In this document: piece after piece, positions 45,444 through 52,330 of the stretch
Numbering within the stretch: position 1 is the first letter of the stretch
Layout of the letters: every line of letters begins with the position of its first letter
NCBI GenBank assembly: GCA_938005315.1
Contig: CALLOB010000099.1
Span: 1 to 55,146 of the forward strand
Direction: 5' to 3'
Length of the DNA stretch: 55,146 bases
Origin: an uncultured Phycisphaerae bacterium
GTDB lineage: Bacteria; Planctomycetota; Phycisphaerae; UBA1845; PWPN01
Notes under the pieces: generated by a model
What the model was told of the DNA's origin: nothing
The model's database searches: none
The model's input: the letters and a program-made list of their open reading frames with translations, nothing else
Translations under genes and position numbers: made by a program

Positions 45444-47447
45444 TTATTCGTGAACCACCACCCGGCAGGGCGGCACCGCCTCCAGGAATTTCGAGCCGTA
45501 TCGCCGGGTCTTCAGCCGCTTGTCCAGCACCACGATCCGCCCACGGTCCGTCCGCCTCCGGATCAGCCGCCCGAAGCCCTGCTTGAAACGCAGAATCGCC
45601 TCCGGAAGCTGATAGTCGGGGAACGGCCGGCCGCCGCCGGCCTTGATCTGCTCGATCCGGGCCTCGATCACCGGACGCGAGGGCACCGCGAACGGCAGCT
45701 TGACGATGATCACGTTCACCAGGGCCGCCCCGGGAACGTCCACGCCCTCCCAGAAGCTGTCGGTGCCGAAGATGACCGAGCCGGCCTGCCGGCGGAAACG
45801 CTCCACCATCGCCCCCCGCCCCAGCCCCTCGCCCTGCACCATCAGCTTCAGGCCCGCCGCCTCCAGCGGCTCCCGCAGCCGGGCCGCAAAGTCGTTCATC
45901 ATGTCGTAGCTGGTGAACAGCACGAAGGCGTGCCCCGCCGTCTCCAGGACGTGACCCAGCACCGCCGCGGCCGCCGGCTCCGCGAACGCCGGCTCGTCAG
46001 GCTCCGGCAGACCGGTCTCGATGTGCAGCTCGGCCTGCGACGCGTAATCGAACGGCGAACCGACGACAACCTCGTCGGCTTCCTGAATCCCCAGCCGGCC
46101 GCGCAGGTAGGCCAGCCCCTCCCGTCGCCCCACGGAGAGCGTGGCACTGGTCAGCACCACGCTGTCCAGGGCTTTATAGATGACCTCGCCGAGCCGGTCG
46201 GCCACCTCGACCGGGCTTTCGCACAGCTTGACATTCGGCTCGCGACCCGGCCGGACCTCCATCCATCGGACCCGGCCCTCTTCCGGCGGCCGCCCGAACT
46301 GCTCCACCTGGGCCCCCAGCAAGCCCGCCCGGTCGGCCAGGCTGGTCAGCGTCGCCAGCTCCTCCTCCTTCTCGATCGACGGACGGAGATCGTCCATCGC
46401 CGCCGCCAGCTCGCCCAGGGCCTCTGACAGGCTGTTCTCCACCGGCAGGGCGTCGCGCAGACGCCCGTTGGGCGCGCCGTACGCTCGCTGCCACTCCAGA
46501 ACCCCCTCCCAGAAGCGGTCCGCCGCCCGCCGGGCCTCCTGTGTCAGCCGAATGGCCTGCCGGGCGTCGCAGACCACCAGGAAACCTTTGCCCGTGCGCT
46601 CGCTGTACAGCCGGTTCAGCAGGTAACGCACCTGCGACCGGGCCACGCCGACGCCGAACGTCTCGCAGGCCACGTTCTCGAGGTTGTGAGCCTCGTCGAT
46701 CACCGCGATCCGGTAATCCGGCAGCACCCCCCTGCCCTGACGCGCGTGCTTGGCCGCCAGGTCGATCAGCGTCAGGGCATGATTAGCCACCAGAAGATTC
46801 GCCTGCTCGGCCTGGCGCAGGGCACGGTAGTAGAAGCAGCGCGCATAATGCGGACAGCGGCGGCCCAGGCAGTTGTCGTGCTCGCTGCGCACCAGATCCC
46901 ACACCGCCGGGTCCGGCGCCGGCTCCAGGTCCGACAGCGAACCGTCCGTCGTCCGGTAGGCCCATTGCTCGATCCGCCAGAGCTCGTTGAGCAGCGCGTC
47001 CGAGCCGAACAGCATGTTCTGCCGCTGGCTGGCCTCCTGAAGACGCCGGATGCTCAGGTAGTTGTTGCGGCCCTTGACCAGGACCGCATGAAACGGCTCC
47101 GGCCAGACCGACTGCAGAAAGGGCACGTCCTTGCTGATCAGCTGCTCCTGCAGCGAGATCGTGTGCGTGGTGACCAGGGCCCTCCGGCCGTCGGCCAGCG
47201 CCTGGGCGATGACCGGCACCAGGTAGGCGAAGCTCTTGCCTACCCCGGTGCCGGCTTCGGCCAGCAGGTGCCGCTTCTCGCGCACCGCCCGCTCGACCGC
47301 CTTGGCCATCTCCATCTGCTGCGGCCGGTACTCATAGCCGCGCAGCCGCGCGGCGATCAGGCCGTCCGGGCCCAGAACATCCGCCGCCTGCAATCGACGA
47401 CCCTCCCTGTCCGCGCCCGCGGCCGGCCGGCCGACGGCTTCAGGCAC
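45444..47447 (-). CDS. dinG: DinG/Rad3-family superfamily II DNA helicase
   Basis: 667 residues. Walker A is AEAGTGVGKSFAYL, motif II is IDEAHNLE, and the C-terminal motifs include VVLTSATLSVG, IIFGT-type GSVIFGTDSFWEGVDVPG and FKQGFGRLIRRRTDRGRIVVLD. The iron-sulfur domain keeps three cysteines in DNCLGRRCPHYARCFYYRAL. The usual first Cys, after KGRxNYL, is Ser here (KGRNNYLSIRR), so the cluster may be missing or atypical. The family unwinds DNA with 5'-3' polarity in repair. It overlaps the upstream membrane-protein gene by 8 bases, which suggests co-transcription. The first 20 residues are not family-like. Confidence 0.93.
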   Translation of the reverse strand: MPEAVGRPAAGADREGRRLQAADVLGPDGLIAARLRGYEYRPQQMEMAKAVERAVREKRHLLAEAGTGVGKSFAYLVPVIAQALADGRRALVTTHTISLQEQLISKDVPFLQSVWPEPFHAVLVKGRNNYLSIRRLQEASQRQNMLFGSDALLNELWRIEQWAYRTTDGSLSDLEPAPDPAVWDLVRSEHDNCLGRRCPHYARCFYYRALRQAEQANLLVANHALTLIDLAAKHARQGRGVLPDYRIAVIDEAHNLENVACETFGVGVARSQVRYLLNRLYSERTGKGFLVVCDARQAIRLTQEARRAADRFWEGVLEWQRAYGAPNGRLRDALPVENSLSEALGELAAAMDDLRPSIEKEEELATLTSLADRAGLLGAQVEQFGRPPEEGRVRWMEVRPGREPNVKLCESPVEVADRLGEVIYKALDSVVLTSATLSVGRREGLAYLRGRLGIQEADEVVVGSPFDYASQAELHIETGLPEPDEPAFAEPAAAAVLGHVLETAGHAFVLFTSYDMMNDFAARLREPLEAAGLKLMVQGEGLGRGAMVERFRRQAGSVIFGTDSFWEGVDVPGAALVNVIIVKLPFAVPSRPVIEARIEQIKAGGGRPFPDYQLPEAILRFKQGFGRLIRRRTDRGRIVVLDKRLKTRRYGSKFLEAVPPCRVVVHE

Positions 47448-47889
47448 GCAGGTCCGAAATGAATCCGATGATGAACCAGGCCGACATGGCCGAGTAGAAC
47501 ACGATGATCAGCGTGATGGCCACGCCCACGAACACCGGCCCGCGAATCCAGCTGCCCTCCTTCATCGTGGCGATGATGTGCGGCTGGGCCAGGATCAGCA
47601 TGCAGACCATCAGAATACCCTGCGTCGGCCAGATCGAGATCGAGTGCACGTAGCTGTAGATCCAGACCCATCGCGGAACCTCGGTGTGCTCGCCCGCCGG
47701 TCCGCGAAGGAAATGCCCCCGGATGTAATGGGTCTTCACCGTCTTGCCGTCCGGCCGGGTGGTGTGTTCCACGAACCCGTTGCGCGCGTCCCCGCCCAGC
47801 TCGGCGTACACGATGGTGTAGGCCAGGAAGTTCAGCAGCCCCCCGAAGATCAGCCAGATGCAGATGCGGTTCCGGGTTCTTCGCTGCAA
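47440..47889 (-). CDS. Small polytopic membrane protein of unknown function
   Basis: 149 residues with three predicted transmembrane helices (ICIWLIFGGLLNFLAYTIVY, ISIWPTQGILMVCMLILA, GPVFVGVAITLIIVFYSAMS). A hydrophilic loop (about 32-70) contains a Gly-, His- and Arg-rich stretch (THYIRGHFLRGP). I do not recognise the family. Its 3' end overlaps the dinG start by 8 bases. Confidence 0.75.
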   Translation of the reverse strand: MQRRTRNRICIWLIFGGLLNFLAYTIVYAELGGDARNGFVEHTTRPDGKTVKTHYIRGHFLRGPAGEHTEVPRWVWIYSYVHSISIWPTQGILMVCMLILAQPHIIATMKEGSWIRGPVFVGVAITLIIVFYSAMSAWFIIGFISDLRA

Positions 47890-47961
47890 GGCCGGGAGTT
47901 CCTGTGCGCCGCCGGCGCCGCCATCCTTCCACTGACGCCCGCCCGGGCGGCCGGGGATCGC

Positions 47962-48801
47962 CTAACGCCCCCTCGACGCCGCCGGAGCGATCACGCCTTC
48001 GACCGGACTGGATGCCGTCGCGTAGAGCCGCCGCGGAATCCGGCCCGCCAACCGGGCCAGCCGGCCGGCCTCGGCCGCGTGACGCATCGCCCGGGCCATC
48101 GTCACCGGGTCGTCGGCGCCGGCGATGCCCGTATTCAGCAGCACCGCGTCGGCCCCGAGTTCCATCGCGATGGTCACGTCCGACGCCGTGCCCACGCCGG
48201 CGTCCACGATCACCGGGTAGTCCGGGTCGCCTTCCTTGAGATACTCCAAGATGATCCGGATGTTGTTGGGGTTCAACACCCCCTGGCCGCTGCCGATCGG
48301 CGAACCCGCCGGCATCACACTGGCGGCCCCGGCCTCCTTCAGACGCCGGGCCATCACCGGATCGTCGGAAGTGTACACCAGCACGCAAAACCCCTCGGCC
48401 ACCAGCTTCTCCGTGGCCTCCAGCGAACCCACCGGGTCCGGAAGAAGCGTGCGACGGTCGCCCAGCACCTCCAGCTTGACCCACGCCGCCCCGGGGTTCC
48501 CCAGACCTTCCAGCAGCTCGCGGCTCAGCCGGGCCGCCCGGATCGCGTCGGCAGCCGTGAAACAACCCGCGGTGTTGGGCAGGATCGTGTAACGCCGGGT
48601 GTCTAGAGCATCGATGATGCTCCCGCTCCTGCGGCCGCCCTCGGCCGTCAGCACGTCGCGACGCACCGCGACGGTCACCACCTCGCAGCCCGATGCCTCC
48701 AGGCAGGCGTTCATCTGCTGGAAGTCCGCGTATTTGCCCGTGCCGACCAGCAGCCGGCTGTGCAACTCGAACGGACCGACCCTCAGCACCTCCCCGGTCA
48801 T
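47962..48801 (-). CDS. thiG: Thiazole synthase
   Basis: 279 residues. Condenses deoxyxylulose 5-phosphate, dehydroglycine and ThiS-bound sulfur into the thiazole of thiamine. The TIM-barrel motifs are [42 protein letters not shown] with the Schiff-base Lys, [11 protein letters not shown] and [20 protein letters not shown]. All catalytic elements appear intact. The ATG shares one base with the thiS stop, so thiS and thiG are translationally coupled and work as partners. Confidence 0.97.
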   Translation of the reverse strand: MTGEVLRVGPFELHSRLLVGTGKYADFQQMNACLEASGCEVVTVAVRRDVLTAEGGRRSGSIIDALDTRRYTILPNTAGCFTAADAIRAARLSRELLEGLGNPGAAWVKLEVLGDRRTLLPDPVGSLEATEKLVAEGFCVLVYTSDDPVMARRLKEAGAASVMPAGSPIGSGQGVLNPNNIRIILEYLKEGDPDYPVIVDAGVGTASDVTIAMELGADAVLLNTGIAGADDPVTMARAMRHAAEAGRLARLAGRIPRRLYATASSPVEGVIAPAASRGR

Positions 48802-49001
48802 CAGCCTCCCCCCACCAGCGTCACGATCTCCACCCGGTCCCCGTCGGAAAGGGCGGTCGAATCGAAGAGCCGTCGGGTCACGAGATTGCAATTGACCTCC
48901 ACGGCCACGTGCTCGGGTCGCAGATTGTAACGGGCCACCAGCTCCGCCACGGTCGTTTCCGCCGGAAGCTCCTGCTCCTGTCCGTTGATCACCACACGCA
49001 T
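48801..49001 (-). CDS. thiS: Sulfur-carrier protein ThiS
   Basis: 66 residues, a ubiquitin-fold carrier whose C-terminal Gly-Gly becomes a thiocarboxylate. It starts [13 protein letters not shown], with GGAGA upstream, and ends [10 protein letters not shown]. The essential C-terminal diglycine is present. It is the first gene of a thiS-thiG operon. The thiocarboxylate-forming ThiF and the other thi genes are not in the window. Confidence 0.95.
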   Translation of the reverse strand: MRVVINGQEQELPAETTVAELVARYNLRPEHVAVEVNCNLVTRRLFDSTALSDGDRVEIVTLVGGG

Positions 49002-49307
49002 GACGTCATCTCCACTGCCCGGGGCATTGTATGGGTGCTCCCCAAGGGGGTCAACGCACTGGCGCCGCCCGGCGCAAAGCCGCCCCGCGCCCCGCCTGCA
49101 GGCGCTGAAGAGGCAAGTGCCGTCCGAGACAGGCCCGTGAAAAAGCCGCGCGGAAAGTCCGAAGTGATGAAGACACCCGGGAAATCGAAAAACCCGCAGG
49201 AACCCGCCCGCGACGCGCGGCCGACCGCGCCGCACCCGCGAACATGTCGCACGCAGGCGCGATCCGGCCACCCTCGCTGAACGCCACCGTTCTCGACGGT
49301 CGCGGGC
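49002..49307. other. Region between thiS and the GH38-like gene
   Basis: The thiS side holds a strong minus-strand promoter (49026-49054). The predicted leader is only about 20 bases, too short for a TPP riboswitch. Nothing else is recognised. Confidence 0.5.
49026..49054 (-). promoter_or_regulatory. thiSG promoter
   Basis: On the minus strand TTGACC (49049-49054) and TACAAT (49026-49031) are separated by exactly 17 bases. Transcription should start near 49019. Confidence 0.75.
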
Positions 49308-51959
49308 CTACTCGAGCAGCAGGCTGATCGGCGCGTAGGGGCGAACCTGGAGTTCGAACCGGCCGTCCCGTACCATCACCTCCCGGCCGGTCGGCCGGCC
49401 CCGCAGGTCGCAGAACCGCACCCGCCCCGGGCGCAACCCCGCCGGCAGCGTCACCCGGCAGGCCTCGTTGCTGCCGGCCTGTTCCCACAACCGCAGCAGC
49501 AGACCCTCACCGTCGGGATTGCGCCCGAACGCCGTGACGAGCATCCCGGCACGCGACAGACCGATGCCCGCCGCCGAAGTCGGCAGCGATCCGCCCGGAC
49601 CGTCCGCCGACATGGCCGAACAACGGGCCCGTGCCTCCCAGCCGGGATGAATCAGATCCCCGGCCGTCCCCGCGTTGTTCACCGGCCACACCCGGATGCG
49701 CGAGGACCACGAACCGCCGATCCACTGCGGCCAGTTCGTCGACCACTGGTTGTTGTACAGGTTCACGTACACCACCGGCCGGCTCGGTGTGTACCGCCGA
49801 CTGTAACGCCATAGCCCCGGTTCCCCGAGGCTCACCAGGGCCGCGTCCACCGGGCAGATGCCCAGCCCCGCCCCCGAGGAATCGGTCACCGTGACGCCCG
49901 TGTTCACGCAGAACACGTGGTGATTCGTGCCCGGCTGGACCTCACGGATCGGGTCCGTCACCGCCCCCAGCCGGCCCAGCCGGAAACGGGGCTCACCCCC
50001 GACGGCCACCGGCAGGCAAAGCCACCCGGCCTCCGGCCAGGGCGTCTCGGGCTTGGCCTCGATCGACCACTCCAGGTCCACCCAGGGCAACCCGGCATGC
50101 AGCGTCACCGCCAGCGCGACCCGGTGCCCCGGCTCGCTTCCGGGCCGCACCGTCATGCGGGCCGTCGCCGACACCGCGCCGCAGTCCATCCGCAGGTCGA
50201 AGCCTCTGGCCGGCAACAGCGCGTGCGGCACCTCCTCCGCAGGCGGCAGGTTCGGCTTGCCGAAGTCGCCCTCCACCCACCACAGCCCCGGAACGTTGTA
50301 GGCCTGCACCCACCGGGCCACGTCCGAGGCGTCGAACCGCTCGTAGAGGTACTGCCCGAACGCCAGGCCGTCGGCCTCCGAGACCAACTGCCGCCCCGAG
50401 GACAGCTCGTGAATCGCCCGGATGCCCCCGCGCTCGCTGTCCAGCGCCACACGGAGCAGGCCGTTGGATATCGTTCCGGCGGCGCGGTCGGCCTCCAGGC
50501 CGCCATCCCGGAACGGCCGTCCGGAAACCCTGTAGGTGCGGTAACCCAGGGCCGGAACCCGCCCGGCCCGCAGCCACAGCCGCCCGCTCCGGTGCTGGAA
50601 CGGCACCGGCTCGCCGGTGTCGGCGTCCTCCAGCCCCGCCGGCGCCGGATCGGGCCAGTCAACCTCCACCACGTCGTCGCGCTCCCACGCCAGCGGGTTG
50701 AACACCACCACCCGCGGACCGGCCACCTTCACCGCCGAGGCCAGCACCCGGTCGTGACGCTCCAGCAGCGGGCCGACGATCCCCTCCAGCTCACGGGCAT
50801 AACCGGCCTGCTCGGCCCATGAGGCCTCCAGCTTCGCGTACTCGCCGGCGGCACGCCTACGGCTCCATTCCCGGCCGTAGGCCCGCTCGCCGAACAGCTT
50901 GACGTCCATGCCCCAGGTGTGCTCGCCGAACATCAGGCTGCGCTCCCAGGCCGCGGCCACCGCCTCGGCCGCGTCGGGAACGTCAAGTTTCCAGGCCCGC
51001 AGCAGGGTATTGCCCGCCTCCAGCCGCACCAGCTGAGGCCGCACGCGCCTCGCCCGGGCGGTCTCCGTCGGCATCGACATCAGACCATGAATCCACGTGT
51101 CCGGCATGTCCGCCCGCACCACCGGCAGGTCCGGCCGCTCGCGACGGATCGCGTCGGCGAAGTCCGAAAGCCGCCCCATCCGCACCCGCACGCCGGGCAG
51201 CTCGGCCGCCGCACGGGCATACAGCTCGCGCACCTGCTGCGGCTCGGGCGGTCCCTCGTTGTCCTTGGTGTGAATCAGCGCCAGCCACGTCTCGTGAGGC
51301 CAGCCCGGCGGCGGCAGCAGGCCCGTCCCGTATCCCAACACCATCATCGTCAGCAGCCGCGAACCGTCGGGCCCCTCCCACCAGAACAGCGTCGGAACCT
51401 CCGGCAGACTGCTGCCCGCGTTCACCCCAAGATGGAGGAACTCCACCCCCGCGTGCACCAGAATCGTCGGCAGCGACCAGACATGCGAAGGCACGTCGGT
51501 CATCTTCGCGTCCCGCGGCAGCGGCTGACCTACCGAACGGGCCAGGGCCGAGGAAAACCCCAGCCCACGCACCACGTCCTCAAGCTCCAGAGACTCGGTG
51601 TGCGTGGTCACCGGCAACGCGTGCCAGACCAGCCGGCCCTCCGCGATCGCCTTCAGAACCCGCCGCCGCCGGGGTTCGGACTGACCCGGCCCCAGGATCT
51701 GAGTCAGCGGCCAGCCCGGAAGCATCCAAATGAACTGCTGTTCCGGCCCGAGCTCCCGCGTGGCGTCGCAGACCGCCAGAGCCTTGTCGATCATCGCCGT
51801 GCGGTAGCTCTCCACCACGTTGCGGGCCAGATCGGTATAGCCGATGTCGAAGTGGGTCTTGAAGGTGACGATCACCTCGCGCAGCCTCGGCCAGGCCGCA
51901 CGCGGACCCCCCGCGACCGCCGCCGAGGTGGCACATGAGGAAACAACCGACTGACTCAT
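49308..51959 (-). CDS. GH38-like / DUF5054-type putative glycosidase
   Basis: 883 residues from the ATG at 51959. The N-terminal part has VIVTFKTHFDIGYTDLARNV, a variant of the GH38 zinc motif (HxHxD) in which the first His is replaced (KTHFD). More family-like elements are QQFIWMLPGWPLTQIL, DVPSHVWSLPTILVHAGVEF, PTLFWWEGPDGSRLLTM and ERSLMFGEHTWGMD. The C-terminal half is beta-rich, as in GH38 (VVVFNPLAWERDDVVEVDW, WVDLEWSIEAKPETPWPEA). No typical signal peptide is seen. Alpha-mannosidase activity cannot be assumed, given the changed motif. It is downstream of a probable rhamnogalacturonan-lyase-like gene on the same strand, 371 bases apart. Confidence 0.7.
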   Translation of the reverse strand: MSQSVVSSCATSAAVAGGPRAAWPRLREVIVTFKTHFDIGYTDLARNVVESYRTAMIDKALAVCDATRELGPEQQFIWMLPGWPLTQILGPGQSEPRRRRVLKAIAEGRLVWHALPVTTHTESLELEDVVRGLGFSSALARSVGQPLPRDAKMTDVPSHVWSLPTILVHAGVEFLHLGVNAGSSLPEVPTLFWWEGPDGSRLLTMMVLGYGTGLLPPPGWPHETWLALIHTKDNEGPPEPQQVRELYARAAAELPGVRVRMGRLSDFADAIRRERPDLPVVRADMPDTWIHGLMSMPTETARARRVRPQLVRLEAGNTLLRAWKLDVPDAAEAVAAAWERSLMFGEHTWGMDVKLFGERAYGREWSRRRAAGEYAKLEASWAEQAGYARELEGIVGPLLERHDRVLASAVKVAGPRVVVFNPLAWERDDVVEVDWPDPAPAGLEDADTGEPVPFQHRSGRLWLRAGRVPALGYRTYRVSGRPFRDGGLEADRAAGTISNGLLRVALDSERGGIRAIHELSSGRQLVSEADGLAFGQYLYERFDASDVARWVQAYNVPGLWWVEGDFGKPNLPPAEEVPHALLPARGFDLRMDCGAVSATARMTVRPGSEPGHRVALAVTLHAGLPWVDLEWSIEAKPETPWPEAGWLCLPVAVGGEPRFRLGRLGAVTDPIREVQPGTNHHVFCVNTGVTVTDSSGAGLGICPVDAALVSLGEPGLWRYSRRYTPSRPVVYVNLYNNQWSTNWPQWIGGSWSSRIRVWPVNNAGTAGDLIHPGWEARARCSAMSADGPGGSLPTSAAGIGLSRAGMLVTAFGRNPDGEGLLLRLWEQAGSNEACRVTLPAGLRPGRVRFCDLRGRPTGREVMVRDGRFELQVRPYAPISLLLE

Positions 51960-52330
51960 GCGTGCACTCGCCCTGCGTTCCCGTCGTCGCGGTACCCCGC
52001 ACCCTTTATGCCCCGGCCCCGGATTGCCGTCCCCGGCTGCCAAGACGTGATCGTCCTTCGCGGCGTTTAAAACGGTCTAAATGCCATCAAAACCGATTAT
52101 CGCCGAATGGCCCGGCGCGTTCAAGGGTTTTTTCTGAAATCCCGGGGAAAACTTCCCGCCGCCCCTTGCGGGAACCGGACCCGGCATACCGCATCCCGCC
52201 GGCCCGCGGCAGACCTCCTGCCGGCCTTGCCCCGGCGAACGCGATCGCGCCGGCCTGTTGGCGGACGCCATGATCCGCAGGGGTCCGAAATCCCCGGCCC
52301 ATGCGCCTCAGGCACCTTTCGGAACTCCCG
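51960..52330. other. Region upstream of the GH38-like gene
   Basis: A short AT-rich island at 52066-52100 (TTTAAAACGGTCTAAAT, TCAAAACCGATTATC) is the only feature. A weak minus-strand TTGATG/TTTAAA promoter could be placed there. The remainder is GC-rich with no gene. Confidence 0.4.

Noticed and set aside
49002..49060. TPP riboswitch upstream of thiSG
   Set aside because: The promoter at 49026-49054 leaves a leader of only about 20 bases, and no THI-box motif (such as CUGAGA) was seen.
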